Below, in pieces: positions 15,459 to 23,263 of a DNA stretch of 31,595 bases. Under the pieces are notes generated by a model. It did no database searches. It saw nothing but the letters and a program-made list of their open reading frames with translations, and was not told the DNA's origin. Location: the NCBI RefSeq assembly GCF_937926365.1, contig NZ_CALAOH010000098.1, forward strand, positions 1 to 31,595, given 5' to 3'. The DNA is from an uncultured Azohydromonas sp. (GTDB lineage Bacteria > Pseudomonadota > Gammaproteobacteria > Burkholderiales > Burkholderiaceae_C). Position numbers and translations under genes: made by a program. Position 1 is the stretch's first letter. The number at the start of each line of letters is the position of its first letter.

Positions 15459-15495
15459 GAAACCGGTTTCAGAGGATTTTATGAAACCGGTTTCA
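15459..15495. promoter_or_regulatory. Two LacI-family operators controlling the sugar-acid operon
   Basis: GAAACCGGTTTC at 15459-15470 and TGAAACCGGTTTCA at 15482-15495 are perfect palindromes with a central CG, the LacI/GalR hallmark. Their centres are 24 bp apart, about two helix turns, and 11 bp separate the first from the isomerase start. Confidence 0.9.
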
Positions 15496-15538
15496 GAGTC
15501 GTATACGGGCTAACCCGGAGGTGCTGGAAACAGAGGGT

Positions 15539-16582
15539 TCAGGCGCCGGCCTGTGAGGAGCCGCGCACGATGAGCCGGGCGGGGAGGCGGAAGCGGCGCG
15601 GCTCGGGGCTCTGGCCTTCCAGGCGCTCGATGAGGCAGCGCGCGGCCTGCTGGCCGATGTCGTCGGTGGGTTGCGCGAGGGTGGTGAGGCCGGGGCCCAC
15701 CAGCGGCGCCCAATCGGTTTCGTCGAAGCTCACCAGGCCCAGCTCGCGGCCGAGCGTGCAGCCCAGGCGCCGGGCGGCGGCGGCCACGCGCAGGCCCACC
15801 ACGGCGTTGACCGCCAGCACGGCGGGGCGGCCCTGGGGGCCGGCGCGCTGCAGCAGGCCGCGCAGGGCGGCGTCCAGCGCGGCGTCGTCGCCGGGCGGGA
15901 CTTCCACGCCGCTGCCGCGGCACTGCGCCGCGTGCGCCTGCACGAAGGCGTGGAAAGCCTCGTGCCGTTCCGCGCGCGAGCTGGCCTGCTGGATCGGCTC
16001 GGTGACGAAGAGCAGTTCGTTCCAGCCCTGCTGCAACAGGTGCTCCAGGGCCAATGGCACGGCCTGGGCGTTGTCCAGGCCGACCAGGTCCAGCGGCGCG
16101 TCCAGGGCGCGGTCCACCAGCACGATGGGCTTGCCCCGCTGCAGCGCGTCGTCCAGCACCTGCCGCTCGCGGCCCAGGGTGTGGAGGATGAAGCCCTCCA
16201 CCTGGTAGGAAGCCAGCGCGGCGATGGCCTCGCGCTCGCGCGTTTCCTCGTTGCCGAGGTTGAAGAGCATGAGCATGTAGCCGGCGGCGCGGCAGACCTT
16301 TTCCGCGCCTTGCAGCACCGCCACCGAGAAGGGGTTGGCGACGTCGGCCACCACCAGTCCGATGAGCCGCGAGCGCCCGCGCTTGAGCGCCTGCGCCATG
16401 GGACTGGGCGCGTAGCCCAGCCGGGCGATGGCCTCCTGCACCCGCGCCGCCAGCTCCGCGCTCATCAGCTCGCCGCGGCGATTCAGCACGCGCGAGACGG
16501 TGGCTTTGGACACGCCGGCCTCGCGGGCAACGTCGTCGATGGTGATGCGGGAAGGAGTGGGAGAGGGAGAAGAGCTGCGCAT
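15539..16582 (-). CDS. LacI-family transcriptional repressor
   Basis: 347 residues from ATG 16582. The N-terminal HTH is ITIDDVAREAGVSKATVSRVLNR (residues 13-35), with hinge helix PSPMAQALKRGRS. A periplasmic-binding-protein-like effector domain follows: LIGLVVADVANPFSVAVLQG, GFILHTLGRE, GKPIVLVDRAL, AVLAVNAVVGLRVAAAARRLG, LVSFDETDWAPLVGPGLTTLAQP. The same palindrome occurs between this gene and the operon (15459-15495) and in its own leader (16608-16620), predicting repression of the operon and of itself until an operon metabolite binds. It is upstream of, and in the same direction as, the operon, separated by 90 bp. Confidence 0.93.
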   Translation of the reverse strand: MRSSSPSPTPSRITIDDVAREAGVSKATVSRVLNRRGELMSAELAARVQEAIARLGYAPSPMAQALKRGRSRLIGLVVADVANPFSVAVLQGAEKVCRAAGYMLMLFNLGNEETREREAIAALASYQVEGFILHTLGRERQVLDDALQRGKPIVLVDRALDAPLDLVGLDNAQAVPLALEHLLQQGWNELLFVTEPIQQASSRAERHEAFHAFVQAHAAQCRGSGVEVPPGDDAALDAALRGLLQRAGPQGRPAVLAVNAVVGLRVAAAARRLGCTLGRELGLVSFDETDWAPLVGPGLTTLAQPTDDIGQQAARCLIERLEGQSPEPRRFRLPARLIVRGSSQAGA

Positions 16583-16607
16583 GCCAGAACTGTAGGGCCT
16601 GGCGCGA

Positions 16608-16620
16608 GAAACCGGTTTCA
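16608..16620. promoter_or_regulatory. Autoregulatory LacI operator
   Basis: A third copy of GAAACCGGTTTC followed by A, 25 bp upstream of the repressor ATG, identical in core to the two operators at 15459-15495. Confidence 0.85.
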
Positions 16621-16650
16621 GGGATTTGCCGGTGAAGACAGCCGCCCCGC

Positions 16651-17064
16651 TCAGTCCTGCATCGGCAGCGCCTTCGGATTGCTCTCCGCCAGCCTTTGCA
16701 GCGCGACGAACTCCAGGTGATGGCGCAGCGCCGCGTGCAGCGGCCGGCCCGGATCGGCGTCCCCGGCGCGGATGCGCTGCACCAGCACGGCGTTGAGGCC
16801 GGCCAGCGCTGCCTCCATCTCGCCGTCCTCCGGTAGCGGGGAGGGCGCTTCCGGGTCGTCCAGGTCCAGCAGCGTGCGCAGCGAGCGCCACTCCGCCAGC
16901 GCCGGCGCGTCACCCGCGCGCAACTGGCGCTCGGCGATGCCCATGGCGTTGGCGACCATCAGCGCGGCGTGCCGGTGCTCGGCCGGCAGCGCGGGCAGCA
17001 AGGTGTCGCGCAGCAGGGCGCGCGCGGCCTGCAGCAGCTCGGCGCCGTCGGGGTGGTCGCGCAT
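16651..17064 (-). CDS. DUF6285-like protein of acyl-CoA/phosphotransferase operons
   Basis: 137 residues, entirely helical, with no membrane segment or signal. It begins MRDHPDGAELLQAARALLRDTLLPALP and includes HRHAALMVANAMGIAERQL (about 30-48) and LHAALRHHLEFVALQRLAESNPKAL near the end. Small proteins of this form are found after phosphotransferase genes that accompany acyl-CoA dehydrogenases; I place it with DUF6285 by resemblance. It shares one base with the phosphotransferase stop codon (TGATG), so it is translationally coupled as the last gene of the operon. A partner or regulatory role toward the phosphotransferase is inference. Confidence 0.78.
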   Translation of the reverse strand: MRDHPDGAELLQAARALLRDTLLPALPAEHRHAALMVANAMGIAERQLRAGDAPALAEWRSLRTLLDLDDPEAPSPLPEDGEMEAALAGLNAVLVQRIRAGDADPGRPLHAALRHHLEFVALQRLAESNPKALPMQD

Positions 17065-18095
17065 CAGCTGTTCTCCGTCATGTTCAGGATCTCCCACTCC
17101 AGCTCCGGCGTGATGTGCGCCGTCAGCGCCAGGAGCAGTGAACTTTCCTCGCCGCGGACATGCCGCTGCGCCTGCTGGATGGAGATCAGCGCCCAGTTCA
17201 TGTGCGCCATCACTTCCCAGTAGCGCACCTGGTCGCGCGGAATGCGGCGGCCGGACTCGGCCTCGTAGCCCGCATAAAAGTCCTCGCGCTGGCCGATGCC
17301 GCCGGCCTCCAGCTCGTTGCGGCCGAAGCGCCAGCACTTGGCGCAGAACCAGCCGATGTCCTCCAGCGGGTCGCTCCAGCCGGCGAACTCCCAGTCCAGG
17401 ATGCCGGTGAGTCCCCGGCCGTCCACCATGTAGTTGCCGCTGCGGTAGTCGCGGTGGCAGAGCGTGAGTTCATCGGGCCGCGGCGCGTGGCGCTCCAGCC
17501 AGCGCAGGCCCCATTCCAGGACCGGGTGTGGCGTGTCGTGGCCGTCGAGCCAGCGCCGCGCGCGTTCGATCAGCCAGGCCGCGGGCGGCAGTTCCGGGCG
17601 CTGCAGGAAGTCCAGGTCGGGCCGCGGCGGACGGATGTTGTGGATGCGCGCGAGCTCGCGGCCGAGCTGTTGCGTGAGCTGCACCCGGTCGCCGCCGAGC
17701 TGCGGGTCCTTCACGATGCGGTGCGCCGCCGCGGTGCCGGCCACGCGCCGCATCACGAAGAAGGGCCGCCCGAACACCGAGCGGTCCTCGCACAGCCACA
17801 GCGGCTCGGGCACCGTCACGCCCGCGCCGTGCGCCGCCTTCAGCAGCGCGAACTCCTGCGCGCGGCCATGGCTGGTGGCGACGCCGGCGGAGGCCGAGTC
17901 GCAGCGCAGCACGGCCTGCAGCTCGCCGTCGAAGGCGCCGCCGTCCAGGGCCAGGTCCAGGCGCCAGTTCTCCTGGACCGCGCCGCCCGAGAGCAGCTGG
18001 GCCTGGGTGATGCGCGCCGCGCGTGCGCCGGCGGCTTGGGCGATGAAGTTTTCCAGGGCGGCGCGCTGCGCCTCCGGCAAATCGGCCGCGCTCAC
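17064..18095 (-). CDS. APH-like phosphotransferase linked to acyl-CoA metabolism (ACAD10/11 kinase-domain type)
   Basis: 343 residues. It has a protein-kinase-like fold of the aminoglycoside phosphotransferase family: a glycine-poor LLSGGAVQENW loop (35-45), FFVMRRVAGTAA hinge, catalytic TLCHRDYRSGNYMVD with Asp216 and Asn221, and metal-binding ILDWEFAGWSDPLEDIGWF with Asp234. The same domain is fused to acyl-CoA dehydrogenase in eukaryotic ACAD10/ACAD11, where it phosphorylates 4-hydroxyacyl-CoA during catabolism of 4-hydroxy acids. Here it is a separate gene in an operon with an acyl-CoA dehydrogenase, supporting the same chemistry rather than drug resistance. It overlaps the SDR gene by ATGA (18092-18095). 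Confidence 0.88.
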   Translation of the reverse strand: MSAADLPEAQRAALENFIAQAAGARAARITQAQLLSGGAVQENWRLDLALDGGAFDGELQAVLRCDSASAGVATSHGRAQEFALLKAAHGAGVTVPEPLWLCEDRSVFGRPFFVMRRVAGTAAAHRIVKDPQLGGDRVQLTQQLGRELARIHNIRPPRPDLDFLQRPELPPAAWLIERARRWLDGHDTPHPVLEWGLRWLERHAPRPDELTLCHRDYRSGNYMVDGRGLTGILDWEFAGWSDPLEDIGWFCAKCWRFGRNELEAGGIGQREDFYAGYEAESGRRIPRDQVRYWEVMAHMNWALISIQQAQRHVRGEESSLLLALTAHITPELEWEILNMTENS

Positions 18096-18871
18096 AGCGA
18101 GCTCACCAGGTGGGCGCCGTCCACCGCCAGCGTGGCGCCGGAGATGGCGCGGCCGGCGTCGCTGGCCAGCAGCAGCAGCGCGCCGTCCAGGTCCTCAGCC
18201 TCGCTGAAGCGGCGGCTGGGGATGCGCGCGCGCAGCTTGTCGCCCGCCTCGGACTGCAGGAACTCGCGGTTCAGGTCCGTCACCACGTAGCCCGGCAGCA
18301 GCGCGTTGACGCGGACCCCGTGCCGCGCCAGCTCCAGCGCCATCGACTTGGTCATCTGCACCAGCCCGGCCTTGGAGATGGCGTAAGGCGCCACGCCGCC
18401 GGCCTGGCGCTCTGCCAGGATCGACGCGATGTTCACGATGCTGCCGCTTCGGCCGCTGTCCACCAGCCGGCGCGCGGCCTCGGTGGCGACCAGCCAGGCG
18501 CCCTTGAGGTTCGTGTCCACTACCGCATCCCAGTCGGCCTCGGTGTGGTGCAGCAGTGGTTTCGTGACGGTGGTGCCGGCGTTGTTGACCAGCACCTCGG
18601 CCACGCCGGCCTCGGCCGCCAGGCGGTCGAAGCAGGCGCGCACGCCGGCGGCGTCGGTCACGTCCAGCGGCAGCGCCAGCGCCTGGCCGCCCAGGGCGCC
18701 GATCTCCTGCACCAGCGCCTGTAGCGCCTCCACGCGCCGCGCCGCCACGGCCACGCGCGCGCCGGCGCGGGCCAGCGTGAGTGCGAAATGCCGGCCCAGT
18801 CCGCTGGACGCGCCGGTGACCAGCGCCAGCCGGCCGTCGAGCCGGAACATGGCTTCGATCCCGCTGCTCAT
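18092..18871 (-). CDS. Short-chain dehydrogenase/reductase (SDR)
   Basis: 259 residues with a classical SDR layout: cofactor motif TGASSGLG (19-26), AARR at 43-46 (basic residues suggest NADP), NNAG (96-99), catalytic Ser150 in NIAS, Tyr163 and Lys167 in YAISK, then VNALLPGYVVTDL and the C-terminal SGATLAVDGAH. It probably oxidises or reduces a 3-hydroxyacyl-CoA or related hydroxy acid in the pathway served by the flanking acyl-CoA dehydrogenase. Both ends overlap neighbours by ATGA, so the three genes are made in fixed ratio. A longer in-frame reading upstream only overlaps the acyl-CoA dehydrogenase and is rejected. Confidence 0.92.
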   Translation of the reverse strand: MSSGIEAMFRLDGRLALVTGASSGLGRHFALTLARAGARVAVAARRVEALQALVQEIGALGGQALALPLDVTDAAGVRACFDRLAAEAGVAEVLVNNAGTTVTKPLLHHTEADWDAVVDTNLKGAWLVATEAARRLVDSGRSGSIVNIASILAERQAGGVAPYAISKAGLVQMTKSMALELARHGVRVNALLPGYVVTDLNREFLQSEAGDKLRARIPSRRFSEAEDLDGALLLLASDAGRAISGATLAVDGAHLVSSL

Positions 18872-20031
18872 GTGCGCCCCGCCACGATCTTCTTGCCCAT
18901 GCTGTAGCGGTGCACTTCGCTGGGGCCGTCGTAGATGCGGAAGGCGCGCATGTCGCTGAAGATGCGCGCCACGATGCGCTCGCCGGTGACGCCCTGGCCG
19001 CCCAGGATCTGCACGCAGCGGTCCACCACGCGCCACTCGGCTTCCGAACAGACGACCTTGGCGCGGCTGGACTCGAAGTTGCATTTCTGTCCCTGGTCCA
19101 GCAGCCAGGCGGTGTGCCAGATGTGCAGCCGCGCGGTGTGCAGGTCCATGTCGTTGTCGGCCAGCATGAAGCTCACGCCCTCGTGCTCGCCCAGCGGCTT
19201 GCCGAAGGCCTGGCGCTCGCGGGCGTAGGCCAGTGCCTCGTCGTGCGCGCGCCGCGCCTGCCCCAGCCAGCGCATGCAGTGCGTCAGGCGCGCCGGCGCC
19301 AGCCGCACCTGCGCATATTTGAAACCCTTGCCCAGCTCACCCAGCACGTCGGTGGCCGGCACGCGCAGGTTCTCGAAGCTCATCACCGCATGGCCGCCGG
19401 TGAAGCAGCTGTCCATGGCGTCCATCAGGCGCTCGATGCGGATGCCGGGGCGGTCCATGTCGGTGAGGAACATGCTGGCCGAGCCGTCCTCCATGCGCGC
19501 CATGACGATGGCGAAGGCCGCGCCCTCGGCGCCGGTGATGAACCACTTGCGGCCGTTGATCACGTAGTCGTCGCCGTCGCGCACCGCGGTGGTGGCGAGC
19601 ATGGACGGATCGGCCCCGGCGCCCGGCGCGGGCTCCGTCATCGCGAAGCAGGAGCGGGTGTGGCCCTGCACCATCGGGCGCAGCCAGCGTTCCTTCTGCG
19701 CGTCGGTCGCCACCTGCTCCAGCAGGTGGATGTTCCCCTCGTCCGGCGCGTGGATGTTGAGCGCCGTGGGGCCCAGCGTGGAGTAGCCGGCCTCCTCGAA
19801 GACGACGGCCTTTTCCACGTGCCTCAGGCCCAGGCCGCCGAGCTCGCGCGAGGCGTGCGGCGTGAGCAGCCCGGCGGCGCAGGCGCGCTCGACCAGTTCG
19901 CGGCGCAGCGCCTCGCCGGGGCCGTGCGGCGTCTGGCGCGGGTCGCGCTCCAGCGGGATGACTTGCTCGGCAATGAAGCGCCGAGTGCGCTGCTGCAACG
20001 CCAGCAGCGCCGGGGAGAGGGAAAAATCCAT
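18868..20031 (-). CDS. Acyl-CoA dehydrogenase (ACAD10/11-like)
   Basis: 387 residues from ATG 20031 (a TTG three codons earlier is less likely). FAD-dependent acyl-CoA dehydrogenase motifs: helical N-terminus, CFAMTEPAPGAGADPSML (about 133-150), NGRKWFITGA, GFKYAQVRLAPARL, RQAFGKPLGEH, ILGGQGVTGERIVARIFSDMRAFRIYDGPSEVHR with the substrate-binding end of the family. It introduces a double bond in an acyl-CoA thioester and gives electrons to ETF. The combination with SDR, APH-like kinase and DUF6285-like genes matches loci for hydroxy or branched acids. It is the first gene of the operon; no obvious operator is seen in the 150 bp upstream. Confidence 0.93.
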   Translation of the reverse strand: MDFSLSPALLALQQRTRRFIAEQVIPLERDPRQTPHGPGEALRRELVERACAAGLLTPHASRELGGLGLRHVEKAVVFEEAGYSTLGPTALNIHAPDEGNIHLLEQVATDAQKERWLRPMVQGHTRSCFAMTEPAPGAGADPSMLATTAVRDGDDYVINGRKWFITGAEGAAFAIVMARMEDGSASMFLTDMDRPGIRIERLMDAMDSCFTGGHAVMSFENLRVPATDVLGELGKGFKYAQVRLAPARLTHCMRWLGQARRAHDEALAYARERQAFGKPLGEHEGVSFMLADNDMDLHTARLHIWHTAWLLDQGQKCNFESSRAKVVCSEAEWRVVDRCVQILGGQGVTGERIVARIFSDMRAFRIYDGPSEVHRYSMGKKIVAGRT

Positions 20032-20156
20032 GGGATGCAAGCGAGTTCCGGGAGGGCGCCGACCCTATGCAGCAAAGTGCAGGAAAGGCGCTGCTGGAGT
20101 ATGTCCAGCCGGGGCGGGGCCGCCCCTAGGGAATGGCCCCCAGTAGGAGAGGGGCA

Positions 20157-20177
20157 TCGGACCCGTTGCGGGTCCGA
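20157..20177 (-). terminator. Hairpin after the small charged-protein gene
   Basis: TCGGACCCG, loop TTG, CGGGTCCGA: a perfect 9-bp stem ending 6 bp beyond the stop codon at 20184. There is no clear T-run on the minus strand, so it is a weak or Rho-assisted terminator. Confidence 0.5.
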
Positions 20178-20183
20178 CGGGTG

Positions 20184-20462
20184 TCAGGCGGTGCGGCCCG
20201 AGACAGGGATGTCTTCGCGTGCGGGCTGGTTGTCCACGGCGGGCTCGTCGGTGGCGCCGAACACCGGGGCGGAAAGGGCGCGGCCCAGGCCTTCGAGTGC
20301 GCTGTCCTTGTGCTGCGAGGCATCGGGTGCTTGGCGCCATGGGGCATGCGCGCCGTGGTGGCGGCCCTGCTGGCGCATCGATCGATATTTCTCGTCGAGT
20401 TGGCGCGCGTACTCCTCGCGATAGCGTTCGAAATGGGCGTCAGTGGCGCGTAGGTCAGCCAT
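20184..20462 (-). CDS. Small charged protein of unknown function
   Basis: 92 residues. ATG 20462 is preceded by GGAGGA at good spacing, which supports a real gene. The N-terminal half is a highly charged helix (FERYREEYARQLDEKYRSM), then a His/Gln-rich turn (RQQGRHHGAHAPW) and a disordered acidic C-terminus. No signal peptide or membrane segment. Similar short proteins with an ERYREEY helix occur in betaproteobacteria, but I know of no function. It is divergent from the DUF808 gene at 20589, and the 126-bp gap should hold both promoters. Confidence 0.7.
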   Translation of the reverse strand: MADLRATDAHFERYREEYARQLDEKYRSMRQQGRHHGAHAPWRQAPDASQHKDSALEGLGRALSAPVFGATDEPAVDNQPAREDIPVSGRTA

Positions 20463-20588
20463 GGTTCAGTCCTCCGTGGAAAACCGTTTTCAAACGGACC
20501 GCTAGCGTGCCGCAATCGGTGTGCCCGAAGCCAGCGGCGCGCAGCTTGCCCATGGTAAGAGTCGAGGAAAACCAATCCAAGGAGTGAT

Positions 20589-21512
20589 ATGGCAACAGGC
20601 AGCCTGCTGGCGCTGGTGGATGACATCGGCACCGTGCTCGACGACGTGGCGGTCCTTTCCAAGGTGGCGGCCAAGAAGACTGCCGGCGTGCTGGGCGACG
20701 ACCTGGCACTCAACGCCCAGCAGGTCACTGGCGTCAGCGCCGACCGCGAGCTGCCGGTGGTGTGGGCGGTGGCCAAGGGTTCGCTGCTGAACAAGGCGAT
20801 CCTGGTGCCGCTGGCGCTGTTGATCAGCGCCTTCGCTCCCTGGGCCGTGACGCCGTTGCTGATGGTGGGTGGCCTGTTCCTGTGCTTCGAAGGTGTGGAG
20901 AAGCTGGCGCACCGCTGGCTGCATAGCCAGGCCGAGGACGACGCCGCGCACGCGCAGCTGGTGCGGGCGCTGGAGGATCCGCAGGTGGATCTGGTGGCCT
21001 TCGAGAAGGACAAGATCAAGGGCGCGGTGCGCACCGACTTCATCCTCTCGGCGGAGATCATCGCCATCACGCTGGGCGCCGTGGCCGGGCAACCGCTGAT
21101 GACGCAGGTGCTGGTGCTGGCGGGCATCGCGCTGCTGATGACGATGGGTGTCTACGGCGTGGTCGCGGGCATCGTGAAGCTCGACGACCTGGGGCTGTAC
21201 CTGCAGCGCAAGGCCTCGGCGGCGGTGCGTGCCATCGGCACCGGCATCGTGAGTGCCACGCCGTGGCTGATGAAGGCGCTGTCGGTGGCCGGCACGGCGG
21301 CGATGTTCCTGGTGGGCGGCGGCATCCTGGTGCACGGCGTGTCGGCGCTGCACCACTGGATCGAAGAAGCGACCAGCGAGCACGCCGGGTTCCTGGACGT
21401 ACTGCTGACGAGCTTGTTTGACGCTGCCATCGGCATCGTGGCGGGCGCGATCGTGCTGGTGGGCGTGAAGCTGGTGCAGCGCATACGCGGCGGCCGCGCG
21501 ATCGCTCATTGA
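20589..21512 (+). CDS. yedI: DUF808/YedI-family inner-membrane protein
   Basis: 307 residues with AAGGAGTG ahead of ATG 20589. The protein opens GSLLALVDDIGTVLDDVAVLSKVAAKKTAGVLGDDLALNA, the conserved cytosolic head of DUF808 proteins, followed by several membrane helices: about 78-100, 153-185, 227-250 and 276-298. KGSLLNKAILVP and FEGVEKLAHR are also characteristic. Function is unknown in the literature I know of; E. coli YedI is an inner-membrane protein. The gene is monocistronic, and it is the last clear chromosomal gene before the mobile region. Confidence 0.9.
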   Translation: MATGSLLALVDDIGTVLDDVAVLSKVAAKKTAGVLGDDLALNAQQVTGVSADRELPVVWAVAKGSLLNKAILVPLALLISAFAPWAVTPLLMVGGLFLCFEGVEKLAHRWLHSQAEDDAAHAQLVRALEDPQVDLVAFEKDKIKGAVRTDFILSAEIIAITLGAVAGQPLMTQVLVLAGIALLMTMGVYGVVAGIVKLDDLGLYLQRKASAAVRAIGTGIVSATPWLMKALSVAGTAAMFLVGGGILVHGVSALHHWIEEATSEHAGFLDVLLTSLFDAAIGIVAGAIVLVGVKLVQRIRGGRAIAH

Positions 21513-22256
21513 CCCAATGAGTTGCTGCTTTTTGAGGCAGCACAAGGGCTGCCCCATAGGAATCAAGCACTTGGGTGTACTGTGGGCAGGTGGCCCACAG
21601 TGTTGTCCACAGTCATCGGGGAAAACCCGCAGCCCGGACCAGACTCAAGCGCTGTGCGATGCGGGCCCTTTTGTGGCCCCTAAATGGAGCAACCCGCCAG
21701 CGGCCTTGATCCGTTGGCGGGTTGCCTGTCGCCCTCAAGCAGAAATCGGAGGCGGTACTTGGTTAGCCCTTCGGCGTTCCGTTCTGGCCTTCCGCAGTGC
21801 GATCGGTTGACGGGTTCACTTTACGCCCGTGATCCAGGGATTCAAGGGCGATGACGTTGCTGGTAGGGGTTAACGGCCGCCGTGCTTTGGGCCGAGAGGC
21901 CAGGGACTTCCCCAAACCGAGCGCGCAAAGGAAAAGGGCCTTGCAACAGCAAGGCCCTTTTCGAATTTGTGGTGGGACGAGGCCCCGCGAAAGTTGATCG
22001 CAACCCTTTGTCACGCCTGAAATTATGGGTGGCGTTCTTGTCATGTTGTCCGGGTTGTTATCCGGTCGCTGTGAGCCTCCCGAGGTGCCCGGTCATGAGG
22101 GGTCCACCCAGGACGCCTGGGCGGGCCGCGTGTGCCAGATCGGCGGGGTCGCAACCAGCAACCCGCCGCCAGCGGGTGGCCTGCTTTGTCCTGTCCGAAG
22201 TTCGGTGCAGTGGTGGTGAAAAACCGGCATGCACTCCGGTTCAGTGCAAATTGCAA
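21513..22256. other. Gene-free transition between chromosome and mobile region
   Basis: No convincing gene in about 740 bp. It holds several hairpins: GTTGCTGC/GCAGCAC just after the DUF808 stop, GGGCC/GGCCC at 21663-21679, the 10-bp stem CAACCCGCCA (21690-21699) with TGGCGGGTTG (21715-21724), and the terminator at 21931-21962. TTGTCCACAG at 21602-21611 resembles a DnaA box but is isolated. Codon-like open frames here (for example 21882-22409 on the plus strand) run through the hairpin terminator and the CGGGGACAG repeats and are not called. No tRNA or tRNA fragment that might be an attachment site was found. Confidence 0.5.
21931..21962. terminator. Strong bidirectional terminator
   Basis: GAAAAGGGCCTTG (21931-21943), loop CAACAG, CAAGGCCCTTTTC (21950-21962): a perfect 13-bp stem whose A-run and T-run serve both strands. 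It may mark the left limit of the mobile region. Confidence 0.85.
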
Positions 22257-22366
22257 CGGGGACAGCGGGGACAGCGGGGACAGCTCTGTAAGTCACTGTC
22301 GCATAACGCTTCTTCTGTCCCCGCTCGCTCCAAATCTGTCCCCGCTCCCATTTTCGAGCGGGGACA
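22257..22366. repeat. Cluster of six CGGGGACAG motifs in both orientations
   Basis: Three perfect tandem copies at 22257-22265, 22266-22274 and 22275-22283; two inverted copies CTGTCCCCG at 22315-22323 and 22336-22344; one further forward copy (8 of 9) at 22359-22366. The last two form the 10-bp stem GTCCCCGCTC/GAGCGGGGAC (22338-22365). The arrangement resembles an iteron origin or a multi-site operator. Confidence 0.75.
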
Positions 22367-22504
22367 AATTGCCTGGAATCCGCCTGTTTCCCGCTGGAAC
22401 AAGCCTTGAAGGGCTCAAGCAACTTGCAGCGCGGGCGCAGCGTGCACGGTTCGTTGCGGCGCTGCGGCTGTTCGCGTATGCACGTTTTGTCCTGTTGAAG
22501 TGAG

Positions 22505-23260
22505 CCAGCAGCTCGAAGCCCTGCAGCTTGGTCCGCACCAGGCGCAGCAGCTGGCCCACCACCTGGCCGGCGCTGGCGCTGGTGGCCGGCCACGACGCCG
22601 GCCCCGTGCGGGCCACTGGCAGCGCTCAGAAGCGCGCCCCGGCCGGCGGCAAGGCCCACGGTCCACCGAGGCCAGCGCGGCGCCGTGGTGGTGCTGGCAG
22701 CCGGCGCGGCGCCCCCGGCCAGCAGCGCCAGCAGCTCGAAGCCCTGTAGCTCGGTCCGCACCAGGCGCAGCAACTGGCCCGCCACCTGGCCGGCGCTGGC
22801 GCTGGTGGCCGGCCATGGCGCCAGCCCTGTGCGGGCCACTGGCAGCGCCCAGGAGCGCGCGCCGACTGGCGGCAAGGCCCCCACGGTCCACCGAGGCCTG
22901 CGCGGCGCTGTGGTGGTGATGGCAGCCGGCGCGGCGCCCCGGCCAGCAGCGCCGGCAGCTCGAAGCCCTGCGGCTCGATCTCCACCAGGCGCAGCAGCTG
23001 GCCGGCGCTGGCGCTGGTGGCCGACTGCGGCGCCGGCCCCGTGCGGGCCACTGGCAGCCACAGGAGCGCGCGCCTGCCGGCGGCAAGGCCCACGGTCCAC
23101 CGAGGCCAGCGCCGCGCCGTGGTGGCGCTGGCAGCCGGCGCAGCGCCCCAGCCAGCAGCGCCAGCAGCTCGAAGCCCTGCAGCTCCAATCCGCACCAGGC
23201 GCAGCAGCTGGCCCGCCACCTGGCCGGCGCTGGCGCTGGCGCTGGTGGCCCGCCTGGGCA
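22505..23260. repeat. Tandem array of about 220-bp non-coding repeats
   Basis: Three and a half direct copies begin at 22505, 22728, 22952 and 23161 (spacings 223, 224 and 209 bp), each opening CCAGCAGCTCGAAGCCCTG or a close variant. Shared blocks inside each copy: CCAGGCGCAGCAGCTGG, GGCCGGCGCTGGCGCTGGTG, GTGCGGGCCACTGGCAG, CAAGGCCCACGGTCCACCGAGG and GCAGCCGGCGCGGCGCCC. None of the spacings is divisible by three, so a repeated protein is unlikely. The array abuts the 3' end of the recombinase gene. Confidence 0.85.
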
Positions 23261-23263
23261 GCC

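Noticed and set aside
17064..18095. Antibiotic-resistance aminoglycoside phosphotransferase
   Set aside because: The APH fold is clear but the operon with acyl-CoA dehydrogenase and SDR points to acyl-CoA metabolism.
20478..20490. GAAAACCGTTTTC near the YedI promoter, resembling the GAAAACCGTT of the twin operators at 30979-31015
   Set aside because: Only a ten-base similarity, single copy, outside the element; no sound basis for a shared regulator.
21513..22256. tRNA or tmRNA end as the attachment site of the element
   Set aside because: No cloverleaf, T-loop in proper context or CCA end could be recognised, and no matching direct repeat at the right edge.
21882..22409. Plus-strand open frame of 175 codons
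   Set aside because: It crosses a 13-bp terminator stem and the CGGGGACAG repeats, and has no ribosome site or recognisable domain.
22578..23248. GCTGGTGG (the E. coli Chi octamer) once per array unit at 22578, 22801, 23013 and 23241
   Set aside because: The octamer is common in GC-rich DNA and Chi identity is not established for this group; it follows from the repeat itself.
22505..23260. Possible CRISPR array
   Set aside because: Units are about 220 bp and similar along their whole length; there are no short repeats with unique spacers and no cas genes.
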